The position numbers were made by a program, and so were the translations under genes. Shown here piece after piece: positions 42,558 to 51,012 of a stretch of DNA of 64,000 bases. The stretch is from Nioella ostreopsis (lineage in GTDB: Bacteria; Pseudomonadota; Alphaproteobacteria; Rhodobacterales; Rhodobacteraceae): assembly GCF_004000255.1 (NCBI RefSeq), contig NZ_RCIQ01000009.1, positions 62,001-126,000 of the forward strand, in the 5' to 3' direction. Position 1 is the stretch's first letter. Each line of letters opens with the position of its first letter. The notes beneath the pieces were generated by a model, which was given only the letters and a program-made list of their open reading frames with translations, searched no databases and was not told the origin of the DNA.

Positions 42558-43454
42558 TCAGGCGCACCGCGGAGTGTCCAGCGCGTCCAGTATTCGCACT
42601 GGCACCTGCCGCGCGCTCATGGCGCGGGGATAGGGCAGTTCCTCCATCTCGGGCACATCGCCGTAGAGTGCCTCGAACTCGGCATAATTGTCGAAGGTCC
42701 GGCGTGAGACATTGTCGATAAACGTCTCGGCTGGGGCACCATTGGCGAGGATGATCTCGTGGGCCTCGGTCTCGATATGATAGACCGTATAGCGCTCGCC
42801 CATCTCCTCCAGCGGCACCCGTGTGATCGTCGTCCCGTCCACCAAAGCACCCGCGTGGCAGATCACGCCATCCACCAGCATGCCGTGATCGGCGGTCACT
42901 GTCAGGTCGGACTGCGGCAGACCATCGCCCAGAGACCCGGCGGCAAAGCGCACCGGCATCAGGCGCTCGGCAGGGCCAAAGCGTGTAGAAACCGTCTGTC
43001 GACCAATCCATTTGATCGACACCTTCCGGCCATCCAATGCCAGCACCTCATCGCCAATCTGCAAGTCCTCAACGGCCCGCGCTCCACCCGGAATCGAGAC
43101 CAGGCTTCCGGCCAGGAAACAGACCGGGAGATTCGCGGTGTTCAGCGTGGAGGTGTCGATAAAGGCTGGAAGCGTGACATCCGCCGGGGTCAAGCCAGCG
43201 GGCAAGTAAAGGTGGATTTCGGTACCGTCCCCTCCGGTCACCGGCAGTTCGATCGTACCGCCTGCGCTCAGCGGGATAGTGATACTGCCAAGAAACGGGT
43301 AGTTTGAATTGAATGTCAGCTCGCCCAGTTGGAAGGTGGAATCCGGCCCGGCACCTAGGCTGCGAGGCTGTGGGCCTGACGAGTAGGATTGGGAGTAACT
43401 GGTTCCCGAGACAGGATTATAGTTGATCAAATAGTCATAATCGTAGGTTTCCAC
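42558..43454 (-). CDS. Hint domain-containing protein, array copy 7 (non-ATG start)
   Basis: 298 residues from the GTG at 43454. The N-terminal domain contains TIPLSAGGTIELPVTGGDGT and AFIDTSTLNTANLPV, aligning with copies 2 and 4. The Hint domain begins with CFLAGSLVSIPGG and keeps IKWIGRQTVSTRFGPAERLM, TADHGML and the shared tail. There is no in-frame ATG near the expected start: alignment with the paralogues (MAxxY) places it at a CTG (43460) with GAAGGA 4 nt upstream, while GTG 43454 and TTG 43529 are alternatives. Directly downstream (128 nt) of the RND pump gene and possibly co-transcribed with it. Confidence 0.8.
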   Translation of the reverse strand: METYDYDYLINYNPVSGTSYSQSYSSGPQPRSLGAGPDSTFQLGELTFNSNYPFLGSITIPLSAGGTIELPVTGGDGTEIHLYLPAGLTPADVTLPAFIDTSTLNTANLPVCFLAGSLVSIPGGARAVEDLQIGDEVLALDGRKVSIKWIGRQTVSTRFGPAERLMPVRFAAGSLGDGLPQSDLTVTADHGMLVDGVICHAGALVDGTTITRVPLEEMGERYTVYHIETEAHEIILANGAPAETFIDNVSRRTFDNYAEFEALYGDVPEMEELPYPRAMSARQVPVRILDALDTPRCA

Positions 43455-43582
43455 GGCCAGCGATTCCTTCGACAAAAAGTTGGAATAACTTAAAAAAACG
43501 CTACCGAGGCCTTCACATTCCGTCAACAAGTTCGGCTCGGCGAGTTGAAATCCCAGGTGCAGGGGAAAGCCTGGAGAAAGGC

Positions 43583-46500
43583 TCAGCCGCGCTCCAGCCG
43601 TCGCCGCAGCGCAAGTCCCCCCGCCAGCAGAAGGCTAGACAGCCACAACGTAAGGCAGATCGCCGCCGCAGCCGCGACAAACCCGAACAGCGCGCCACGG
43701 GCGCCTTGCTCTGGCAACAGATCGGCCAGCGGCCCCCACACCTGCCCCGTGGCCACAAAAGCCCCAAGCGTCGCGGCAAAGGCCCCGGCAACCGCCAGAA
43801 CCGCCAGCCCGACCGCCGCCGTCATCACCGGTGCGCGGGCGGCCGTTCTCAACCCCCGGCGCAGCGCCTGCATCTGCCGCGCCAGGTCCTGTTGCATGGC
43901 CAGAATGGACGGCACCACCAGCAGCACGATGAACAACCCGAAGCCAAGCCCATAGACCAGCGTGATCACCGTCGGTTTCAGGAACTGCGCATCGGCAGAG
44001 CGTTCATAAAGCAGCGGCGCCAGCCCCAGAACCGTCGTCAGCGTGGTCAGCAAAACGGGCCGCAGACGGTCGGCCACCGCGTCGACAATCGCGGGCACCA
44101 GCCCCCGGTCGCGGGCGTAATCGTCCACGGTTGTGATCAGCACGATGGAATCGTTGATGATGATACCGGTCATGCCGATCAGCCCGACCACGGTGAACAT
44201 GCTCAAGGGCACGTCCCACGCAGCATGGCCATAGATTGTGCCCACCAACCCGAAGGGGATGATCGCCATCACCACAACCGGTCGCGTCCAACTGGCGAAG
44301 ATCCAGGCCAGCACCAGATAGATCCCGACAAGACACAGGCCGAAGCCCAGCATCGCGTCATTCAGGAAATCGTTTTCCTGCTCTGCCAGTCCGGCCAGCC
44401 GGTAACCGACGCCGTAATCGGCCTCGATCTGCGGCAGGATCACCTCTCGCAGCTCTTGCATCACCTGTTCGGCGCGGGCCGGGTCGTCCTCTGACAAATC
44501 GCCGGTGACCGAGACCAACCGCAGCCCGTTTTCCCGTTCGATGGTGGAAAAGCCGATCCGCGAGGTGACGGACACCAGATCGGCCAGCGGCACATATTCC
44601 CCCGTCGCGGTGCGCAGCAGGGTGCGGTCCAGGAAATCGGCGGTCAGCTCATCCTGCGGCAGCTCCACCCGGATCGACGCCGTGCGCACACCAGAGGGGA
44701 AGGTCGCGGCCTCCACCCCGTTCAGACGGTTGCGCAGCACCCTGCCCAAAGACCCGATATCGAAGCCCAGCGCCTGCCCCTGCGGGGTCAGTTCCAGGAT
44801 CAGTTCCTCGCGGTCATAGGCCAGCGTGTCCTCCAGCCCCGACACTTCCGGGTAGGCGGCCAGCGCCGTCTGGATCGCCATGGCGGCGGATTTCAGCACC
44901 TCGGCCTCGGCCCCGAACAGCTGGATGTCCAGCGCATCGCCCCCGGGCCCGCCACGCCAGCCACGGAAGCTGACGGCCTCGGCCAGCGGGTGCTGCTGCA
45001 CCTCGTCCTGCAGATCGGCCACGAACTGAAAGCTGGAATAGGGCCGCAGATCGGCCTCGATCAGTTCGATAGCGATGGAGCCCAGCAGGTCCGCATCCTT
45101 GTTGTCGGCAATCGACAGGCCAAACCCGGTGTTCCCGCCGACCTCTGCCAGCACGAACAAAAGCGGGCTCAGCCCGTATTCCTCTTCGTAGCGGGCGGCA
45201 ACAGCGGCGGTGGCGCGCTGCATCTCGCGCATCATTTCCAGGCTGTCGTCGCGGTTGGCCCCTTCCAGCATGGCGAAATTGCCGGAAACCGACGCCTGTT
45301 CCGGCGAGTTGAAGAACCGCCAGGTCACATCGCCCCGCACGAAAACTGCGATCTGGCTGGCCAGGATCAGGATCACCCCCGCCAGCACCGGGTAGCGCGC
45401 CCAGATCACCAGCCGCATCAACGGGCGGAAGAGTGTATCGCGGAACCAGCCGAAGCCCCGGTTCACCACCCGGCTTGGCCAGTCATACCAGTGCTGCTTG
45501 CCGGAATGGGCCAGCGCATGGGCCATGTGATTGGGCAGGATCAGGAAGCATTCCACAAGGCTCGCGATCAGCACCGCGATGACGGTGAAAGGAATATCGG
45601 CGATCAACTCGCCAAACCGGCCCCCGATGGCCACCAGCCCGGCAAAGGCCAGAACCGTCGTGACAGTCGCCGAAAACACCGGCGCGGCCATGCGGCGAGC
45701 GGCGTTCTCAGCCGCCTGAACCGGGGTTTCCCCCAACCGCCGCACGCGAAAATCGGCGTGTTCGCCCACCACGATGGCGTCATCCACCACGATGCCCAAC
45801 GTGATGATTAGCGCAAAAAGCGAGATCATGTTGATCGTCAGCCCGGCGATATACATCAGCGTGATCGCCGACAGCATCGCCACGGGAATCCCCGCCGCCA
45901 CCCAGAAGGCCGTGCGGGCGTTGAGAAAGAGGAACAGCAGCAGAACCACCAGCCCCAGCCCCATCAGCCCGTTATCCATCAGGATGTTCAGACGCCCGGT
46001 AATGGCCTCGGCGCGGGTGCGGATCAGCTCGATGGCAACGCCTTCCGGCAGGGTCAATTCCATCTCGGCAGCGACCTCTTCCACCGTGCGCTGAATGCCG
46101 ATGGCATCGCCCCGGTCGGACCGGTCCACGCGGATGGAGATCGCGGAGTTCTCGCCCACGAAATAGGCGCGTTCCCGGTCGATGCCTTCCTCGGTCACGG
46201 TCGCCACATCGCCGATGGTCAGGGCCGATCCGTCATCGTTATAGCGCAGCACGATCCCCGCGATATCGACCGCCGAGCGCCGCGCCACCCCGGTGCGCAC
46301 ACGGGCATTCGCGCCGGTCACGTCGCCAGCAGGCGAGGTATCGACCTCCGCTTCGATGGCAGCGGCAATCTCGGCCATGGAGATATCGTTGCGGATCAGT
46401 TCGGCCGAGGGCACCTCGACCACGATCTCGGGCGCCGCCACGCCCCGGATGGTCGTGCGCGTCACCCCCTGATCGAACAGCCGCGCGATGAACTCATCGG

Positions 46501-46984
46501 CAAAGCGCCCCAGCTGATCGACGCCCACGGGGCCCGAGATCACCACATCGGTGACCCGATCACGCCAGACCCCACGCCGGACCACGGGGTCGTCTGCATC
46601 CTCGGGCAGCGTGGACACACTGTCCACCGCAACCTGCACGTCATCGGCGGCGCGTCCCATGTCCCAGCTTGGCTCGAATTCCAGCCTTATGCTGGCCCGC
46701 CCCTCGCGGCTGGTGGCGCTGCTTTCCGTGACACCCTCGACCGCCAGCAGCACCGGTTCCAGCACCGCGACAATCGCCTGATCCACATCCTCTGCCCCCG
46801 CCCCGTCCCAGGCGACAGAGACGCTGACATTATCGACCACCACATCAGGGAAGAACTGCGCCCGCATGCGCGGAAACACTGCCAGCCCGACGACAATCAG
46901 AACCACCAGCAGAAGGTTCGCCGCCGTCGCGTGGCGCGTGAAGTAGGAGAGGATCCCCCCGGCGCTGTCGGGCAGCTGTCTCAT
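43583..46984 (-). CDS. Efflux RND transporter permease (AcrB/HAE family) with C-terminal extension
   Basis: 1133 residues. It has the RND layout of 12 helices and two large periplasmic loops: TM1 near residues 20-37, the proton-relay acidic pair in GIVVDDAIVVGEHADF (TM4), an internal repeat with GIIINDSIVLITTVDDYARD and LVYGLGFGLFIVLLVVPSIL near TM12. It is about 90 residues longer than usual, because a two-helix module (residues about 1050-1133) follows TM12. That module is duplicated at 42247. The ATG overlaps the adaptor stop by 4 nt. No outer-membrane TolC-type gene or TetR regulator lies nearby. Substrate unknown. Confidence 0.93.
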   Translation of the reverse strand: MRQLPDSAGGILSYFTRHATAANLLLVVLIVVGLAVFPRMRAQFFPDVVVDNVSVSVAWDGAGAEDVDQAIVAVLEPVLLAVEGVTESSATSREGRASIRLEFEPSWDMGRAADDVQVAVDSVSTLPEDADDPVVRRGVWRDRVTDVVISGPVGVDQLGRFADEFIARLFDQGVTRTTIRGVAAPEIVVEVPSAELIRNDISMAEIAAAIEAEVDTSPAGDVTGANARVRTGVARRSAVDIAGIVLRYNDDGSALTIGDVATVTEEGIDRERAYFVGENSAISIRVDRSDRGDAIGIQRTVEEVAAEMELTLPEGVAIELIRTRAEAITGRLNILMDNGLMGLGLVVLLLFLFLNARTAFWVAAGIPVAMLSAITLMYIAGLTINMISLFALIITLGIVVDDAIVVGEHADFRVRRLGETPVQAAENAARRMAAPVFSATVTTVLAFAGLVAIGGRFGELIADIPFTVIAVLIASLVECFLILPNHMAHALAHSGKQHWYDWPSRVVNRGFGWFRDTLFRPLMRLVIWARYPVLAGVILILASQIAVFVRGDVTWRFFNSPEQASVSGNFAMLEGANRDDSLEMMREMQRATAAVAARYEEEYGLSPLLFVLAEVGGNTGFGLSIADNKDADLLGSIAIELIEADLRPYSSFQFVADLQDEVQQHPLAEAVSFRGWRGGPGGDALDIQLFGAEAEVLKSAAMAIQTALAAYPEVSGLEDTLAYDREELILELTPQGQALGFDIGSLGRVLRNRLNGVEAATFPSGVRTASIRVELPQDELTADFLDRTLLRTATGEYVPLADLVSVTSRIGFSTIERENGLRLVSVTGDLSEDDPARAEQVMQELREVILPQIEADYGVGYRLAGLAEQENDFLNDAMLGFGLCLVGIYLVLAWIFASWTRPVVVMAIIPFGLVGTIYGHAAWDVPLSMFTVVGLIGMTGIIINDSIVLITTVDDYARDRGLVPAIVDAVADRLRPVLLTTLTTVLGLAPLLYERSADAQFLKPTVITLVYGLGFGLFIVLLVVPSILAMQQDLARQMQALRRGLRTAARAPVMTAAVGLAVLAVAGAFAATLGAFVATGQVWGPLADLLPEQGARGALFGFVAAAAAICLTLWLSSLLLAGGLALRRRLERG

Positions 46985-48447
46985 CCGCCCATCCGGCTTT
47001 CAAGACGGTTGACCATGCGCAGCGGCACCTCATCCTCTCGCAACTGGCGCAGCATGCGTTCCTTGACATCGGCGGGGATAAACCCGTTGCCCTCCACGAA
47101 GGCAATCAGCCGCGCCCGGCGTTCAGGGTCGAGCGCGATGGTGTCAGGTTCCGCCGGGGCCTCTGCCCCCTCCACCGCCGGGCGCAGCGGGTTCACACGA
47201 ATACCAGCCCCCAGCGCGGGCGAGCGGGCGCTGACCACCTCGGCCCCTTCCAGCTGCGGCGGCGCGCGGATGATCACGTTGTCGCCCTGACGGCGCAGCA
47301 GACTCACCTGCACCTCTTCAAGGCGATCTTCCTCACCCAGGACCAGCACCCGCGATTCCGCATCCAGCGCGGTGGCGGGCAGGATGGCGACCTGTTGCAA
47401 CTCGGGCTCCTGCAACCGCACGGTCACGAAATCCCCGGCCCGAAAGCCACGCGTTTCCAGCATCTCGGCAAAGAGCAACCGGCCCGACTGCCCCTCCTCC
47501 ACCGCACCGCTTTCGCGGGTCAGGCGGGCGGGGGCGGTGATATCCACCCCCAGCACATCCAGCACCACCGTCACATCGGCTTGCGGCAAGCGGCCCGCCT
47601 CGTCCAGCAGCCGCGCATATTGCGCGGTCGAGACGCGGAACGACACCTCCAGCGCCTGCGCGTCGATCAGCGTTGCCACCTGTTCATTGCGATTGACCAG
47701 CCCGCCCTGAACGACGGTCACATCGGCCAGCACGCCCGCGAACTCCGCGCGCAGCTCGGTTTCCGCCAGCACCCGCTCGGCCTCGGCCAAGGCGATCCGG
47801 CGGCGATCCAGCGCGGTGCCCGCCTGATCCAGCTGCGCCTCGGCCTGCGCCAGAGCCTGCCTGCGCGACAGCACCGCCTGATGGGCGCTGGCCGCAGCCA
47901 GTTCCGCCGTTTCCACCGTCGCCGCCGACCCGACGCCGCGTTCCAGCAGGTCCTGCTGGCGCACCAGGGCCCGGTCGCGCAGCTCCGCCTGCGCGCGCGC
48001 GGCCTCCACATCCTCACGGGCCAGTTCCACGGCAGCTTCAGCCTCGGCCAGCGTGTTCTCCGCCTCTCGCAAATCCGTCGCGGTCACATCAAGCGCCGAT
48101 TGCGCCTCTGCCGGGTCGATGCGCAGCAACAGCGCGCCCTCGGCCACCTCGCCGCCGTTCTCGAACCCGTCGGCCAGTTCCAGCACCGTACCCGCTGCCG
48201 GGGCGCGCAATTCCAGCGTGCGGCGGCTGTTGATCTCTCCGAAGGCGGTCAGAACCGGCGTTGCGTCCTGCAAGGTCAAAGTCACGACCTCGGCCGAAAA
48301 CACCCTCTCGCGCGCGATCGAGGGGCGGCCTTCCTCGGCCCAGCGCGCCTGCAACGACGCATAGATCGTGGACCCCGCCCAGACCAGAAGCCCGAGCGTG
48401 AGCGAAATGAGGAAAAGCCCCGCAAGGGAGCGGCGAAAAAAGCGCAT
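46981..48447 (-). CDS. RND efflux periplasmic adaptor (HlyD/MFP family)
   Basis: 488 residues. One N-terminal membrane anchor (residues about 8-30) is followed by a lipoyl half-motif (LRAPAAGTVLELADGFENGG), a long coiled coil rich in Ala, Glu and Arg (about 115-225), the second half-motif and a beta-barrel (GDFVTVRLQEPELQQVAILP). It links the inner-membrane pump to an outer-membrane channel. The C-terminal 60 residues (FVEGNGFIPADVKERMLRQL) form an unusual helical extension for an adaptor. First gene of the operon; a 10-bp palindrome lies 26 nt upstream. Confidence 0.9.
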   Translation of the reverse strand: MRFFRRSLAGLFLISLTLGLLVWAGSTIYASLQARWAEEGRPSIARERVFSAEVVTLTLQDATPVLTAFGEINSRRTLELRAPAAGTVLELADGFENGGEVAEGALLLRIDPAEAQSALDVTATDLREAENTLAEAEAAVELAREDVEAARAQAELRDRALVRQQDLLERGVGSAATVETAELAAASAHQAVLSRRQALAQAEAQLDQAGTALDRRRIALAEAERVLAETELRAEFAGVLADVTVVQGGLVNRNEQVATLIDAQALEVSFRVSTAQYARLLDEAGRLPQADVTVVLDVLGVDITAPARLTRESGAVEEGQSGRLLFAEMLETRGFRAGDFVTVRLQEPELQQVAILPATALDAESRVLVLGEEDRLEEVQVSLLRRQGDNVIIRAPPQLEGAEVVSARSPALGAGIRVNPLRPAVEGAEAPAEPDTIALDPERRARLIAFVEGNGFIPADVKERMLRQLREDEVPLRMVNRLESRMGG

Positions 48448-48472
48448 GGGCCGTGGCCTTATGGACGTCCTG

Positions 48473-48482
48473 TCTAGCTAGA
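48473..48482. promoter_or_regulatory. Palindromic operator candidate upstream of the RND operon
   Basis: TCTAGCTAGA is a perfect 10-bp palindrome, flanked by T and A that nearly extend it, 26 nt upstream of the adaptor start. CTAG is rare in such genomes, so the site stands out. A TetR/MarR-like repressor site is inferred; no regulator gene is adjacent. Confidence 0.4.
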
Positions 48483-48532
48483 TAGAGCGGCGGCGCAAAA
48501 CCGCCAAGTATTAGCTGACACGGGCAAACAGA

Positions 48533-49075
48533 TCATTTCCGGCGCTTGTGCTCGTCCAGACGCGGAAAAATTTCGACAAAGTTGCAAGGCCGGTGCCGGT
48601 AATCGAGCTGCCAGCGCAGTATTTCATCCCAGGCATCCTTGCAGGCCCCCGACGATCCCGGCAGCGCAAAGAGGTAGGTGCCATTGGCCACGCCCCCCGT
48701 CGCCCGGCTTTGCACCGCGCTCGTGCCGATCTTCTGGTAGGAGACCATGGTAAAGACCGTGGCGAAGGCCTCAATCTCCTTCTCATAGACGTCCCGATGC
48801 GCCTCGACCGTCACATCGCGCCCGGTCAGACCAGTGCCCCCGGTGGTGAGGATCACGTCAATCTCCGGGTCCGCGCACCAGGCGCGCAGCTGATCGGCGA
48901 TCTCGCCCCGTTCATCGCGCAGGATCCTGCGGTCGGCCAGCACATGCCCCGCCTCGCGGATGCGCCCTTCCAGTACGTCGCCCGACTTGTCATCGGCCAG
49001 ACTGCGGGTGTCCGACACGGCCAGCACCGCGATGCGCACCGGGATGAAGTCCTTGCTCTCGTCGATACGGCTCAT
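48533..49075 (-). CDS. moaB: Molybdenum cofactor biosynthesis protein B (MoaB/Mog fold)
   Basis: 180 residues. IAVLAVSDTRSLADDKSGDV opens the fold; VILTTGGTGLTGRDVTVEA is the molybdopterin-binding loop with the conserved Asp; SRATGGVANGTYLFALPGSSGACKDAW follows in two conserved blocks. MoaB/Mog proteins adenylylate molybdopterin. It is the last of a run of three genes joined by 4-nt overlaps with the phosphoesterase and the uracil-DNA glycosylase; no other moa gene is present. Confidence 0.93.
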   Translation of the reverse strand: MSRIDESKDFIPVRIAVLAVSDTRSLADDKSGDVLEGRIREAGHVLADRRILRDERGEIADQLRAWCADPEIDVILTTGGTGLTGRDVTVEAHRDVYEKEIEAFATVFTMVSYQKIGTSAVQSRATGGVANGTYLFALPGSSGACKDAWDEILRWQLDYRHRPCNFVEIFPRLDEHKRRK

Positions 49076-49671
49076 GGGTCGATCTCAAACCAGTTGACGC
49101 ACGGGCCGAGATTCACGACACGCGTCGCGCCGATCCGGCCTTCCTGCCCCCAACTGTCATGGATATGCCCGCAAAACGCCAGCCGGGGCCGGATGCGTTC
49201 TATCGCCGCGCGGATGGCGGTCGAGCCCACCGACTGCCCCGCCGATGTGCGATCCGCCACACCCTTGGGCGGCGAATGGGTGATCAGGATATGCGCCTTT
49301 TCGCAGCCCGCCAGCAGCTCCGCCGCGAAAGCCTCGCTCAGATCGCAGGACCACGCCCCGAAGGGTGTTCGCGGCACGCCGTAGCCCAGCCCGAACAGGC
49401 GCAGCCCGCCGATCTCGCATCCCTCGCCATGCAGCACGGTCACGCCCGGCCCTGCCGCCGCGCGCAGCTCATCCACGCTTTCGGCATTGCCTGGCACCGC
49501 CACCATCGGCGCCTTAAGCCCCGACAGCAGGTCCATCGCTTCCGCCAGCCCCTGCCGCATGTTGCAGAAATCCCCCGCACCGATCACCAGATCGGCCTCC
49601 GCACTTGCCGCCACCAGATCGGCGGCGCGACTACGGGCCAAATGCAGGTCGGAAAATGCCAATATCTTCAC
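49072..49671 (-). CDS. Metallophosphoesterase (calcineurin-like)
   Basis: 199 residues. Dimetal motifs are complete: FSDLHL (residues 6-11), GAGDFCN, GNAES (GNHE variant with Ala for His), ITHSPPKG and CGHIHDSWG. The missing GNHE histidine is seen in some small cytosolic phosphoesterases. GTG start at 49671 overlaps the glycosylase stop (GTGA); a longer in-frame open frame lies in the glycosylase gene and is rejected. Substrate unknown. Confidence 0.88.
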   Translation of the reverse strand: MKILAFSDLHLARSRAADLVAASAEADLVIGAGDFCNMRQGLAEAMDLLSGLKAPMVAVPGNAESVDELRAAAGPGVTVLHGEGCEIGGLRLFGLGYGVPRTPFGAWSCDLSEAFAAELLAGCEKAHILITHSPPKGVADRTSAGQSVGSTAIRAAIERIRPRLAFCGHIHDSWGQEGRIGATRVVNLGPCVNWFEIDP

Positions 49672-50438
49672 CGCGCCAGCCTCGCCTTCAACGCCAACAG
49701 ATCCGCCCAGGTTTCCCGCTTCTTGGCAGGCTGGCGCAGAAGATAGGCGGGGTGGAACATGGGCAGGGCGGGACGGCCCTGAACCTCCTGCCATTTCCCG
49801 CGCAGCCGGGTGATCCCCCGCCGCCCCAACAACCCGTCGCAAGAAATATTGCCCATCAGCACCACGATCTCGGGCGCCGCCAGCTCGATATGGCGGGTCA
49901 CGAAGGGCAGCATCATCGCCATTTCCGCCGGGCTCGGGTCGCGGTTTTGCGGTGGCCGCCAAGGCAGGATATTGGTGATGTAGAGCGACTGCGCGGCGTC
50001 AGAATGCGCGCGCCCCATGCCGATCGCATCAAACATCCGGTCCAACAGCTGCCCGGCCCGCCCGACGAAGGGCTTGCCCTGAATATCCTCGTCCCGTCCC
50101 GGCGCTTCGCCCACGATCATCAGCCGTGCCGCCGGGTTGCCATCGGAAAAGACGAAACTGCGCGCGCCCCGGCGCAGGTCGCAATGGGGGAAGGCCTCCA
50201 TCTCGGCGCGCAGGGCGTCCACGCTGTCGGCCCGCTTCGCCGCCAGCCGCGCCTCGACCACCGGATCGACCTCCTCGGCTTTCACCACGGGCGCTGCAAC
50301 CGGGGACGCGGCGGCCCGCACAGGCTCAGGCGCGGAAAACCGATCCACCGGGCTCTCCCCGATGGCCTCGTCCGCACCAAGCTCCACCTGCCATTCCAGC
50401 CAGGCCAGCGCCGTATGATAATCCAGCTGCGACTCCAT
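49668..50438 (-). CDS. Uracil-DNA glycosylase, family 4-like, lacking most Fe-S cysteines
   Basis: 256 residues. After about 85 variable residues come motif 1, IVGEAPGRDEDIQGKPFVGR, then ITNILPWRPPQNRDPSPAEM, LMGNISCDGLLG and motif 2, MFHPAYLLRQPAKK. These make it a family 4 type uracil excision enzyme. Classic family 4 enzymes bind a 4Fe-4S cluster by four Cys; here the first pair is reduced to one Cys (HCDLRRGAR), NIxxC is replaced by NILPW, and the last Cys by Met. It is therefore probably cluster-free. First gene of the coupled set with phosphoesterase and moaB. Confidence 0.88.
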   Translation of the reverse strand: MESQLDYHTALAWLEWQVELGADEAIGESPVDRFSAPEPVRAAASPVAAPVVKAEEVDPVVEARLAAKRADSVDALRAEMEAFPHCDLRRGARSFVFSDGNPAARLMIVGEAPGRDEDIQGKPFVGRAGQLLDRMFDAIGMGRAHSDAAQSLYITNILPWRPPQNRDPSPAEMAMMLPFVTRHIELAAPEIVVLMGNISCDGLLGRRGITRLRGKWQEVQGRPALPMFHPAYLLRQPAKKRETWADLLALKARLAR

Positions 50439-50558
50439 CTGTCCAAGCTAGGCGCGCTTGCGGGCAAGGTAAATGGGCGGCATGCTCGCTGCCATGCTGA
50501 CAGCAGCCTTTTCACGCCCCGCATCCATACCCTGCACGATCCGAAAGGGCCCGCCCGA

Positions 50559-51005
50559 ATGACCAATCTGACCCTGCGCCCAGCCACGCCGCAAGACGTG
50601 CCGCAGCTCACCGCCCTGATCCGCGCGGCCTACGCCATCTATGACGGGCGCGGCATCGACCTGCCCCCGGTCAGCGACGGCCTGGACGCGGTGGTCGCGG
50701 AAACCCCCGTTATCCTCGCCATGAACGGGCGCCAGCCCCTCGGGGTCATTGTGCTGCGCGACGCGCCCGATGCCCTCCAGATCGAAAACCTCGCCGTCCA
50801 TCCCGATGCCTCCGGGCAGGGCATCGCCAGGCGGCTGCTGACCGAGGCCGAAACCATCGCCCGCGCCCACGGCGTCGACAAGCTGTGCCTCGCCACGCAT
50901 CGCGACCTCACCGAGACTATCAGCCTCTACCGCCATCTCGGCTGGACGGTCACCGAGGCAACCGGCCTCAAGATCATGATGCAAAAGCCCTTGCCCCGAT
51001 CGTAA
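50559..51005 (+). CDS. GNAT family N-acetyltransferase
   Basis: 148 residues starting MTNLTLRPATPQDVPQLTAL. The acetyl-CoA site is in LQIENLAVHPDASGQGIARR (motif A, Q/RxxGxG/A variant), followed by AETIARAHGVDKLCLATHRD and YRHLGWTVTEATG. Normal length for a stand-alone GNAT enzyme. Divergent from the glycosylase gene across 120 nt that show no other feature. Substrate cannot be assigned. Confidence 0.9.
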   Translation: MTNLTLRPATPQDVPQLTALIRAAYAIYDGRGIDLPPVSDGLDAVVAETPVILAMNGRQPLGVIVLRDAPDALQIENLAVHPDASGQGIARRLLTEAETIARAHGVDKLCLATHRDLTETISLYRHLGWTVTEATGLKIMMQKPLPRS

Positions 51006-51012
51006 GCCTTTC

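Larger units (their letters stand above)
35659..43454 (-). repeat. Tandem array of seven Hint-domain genes
   Basis: Seven same-strand genes of about 0.9-1.0 kb. Each has roughly 170-190 near-identical C-terminal codons (starting at a CF dipeptide) and a divergent 5' part of about 107-135 codons. The gaps are 116-436 nt; the longest, between copies 6 and 7, contains a copy of the RND-pump C-terminal module. Confidence 0.9.

Noticed and set aside
35659-43454. Regularly spaced near-identical blocks read as a CRISPR-like or satellite array
   Set aside because: The blocks are about 500 bp each, encode an intact Hint domain in frame and are spaced by other coding sequence, so they are paralogous genes.
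35659-43454. Inteins inserted in host genes
   Set aside because: The Hint domain is at the C-terminus of each protein, with no C-terminal extein and no homing endonuclease domain.
49672-49962. N-terminal extension of the metallophosphoesterase by about 97 codons
   Set aside because: It lies inside the glycosylase gene, has unstructured composition, and the GTG at 49671 gives the standard 4-nt overlap and the family start.
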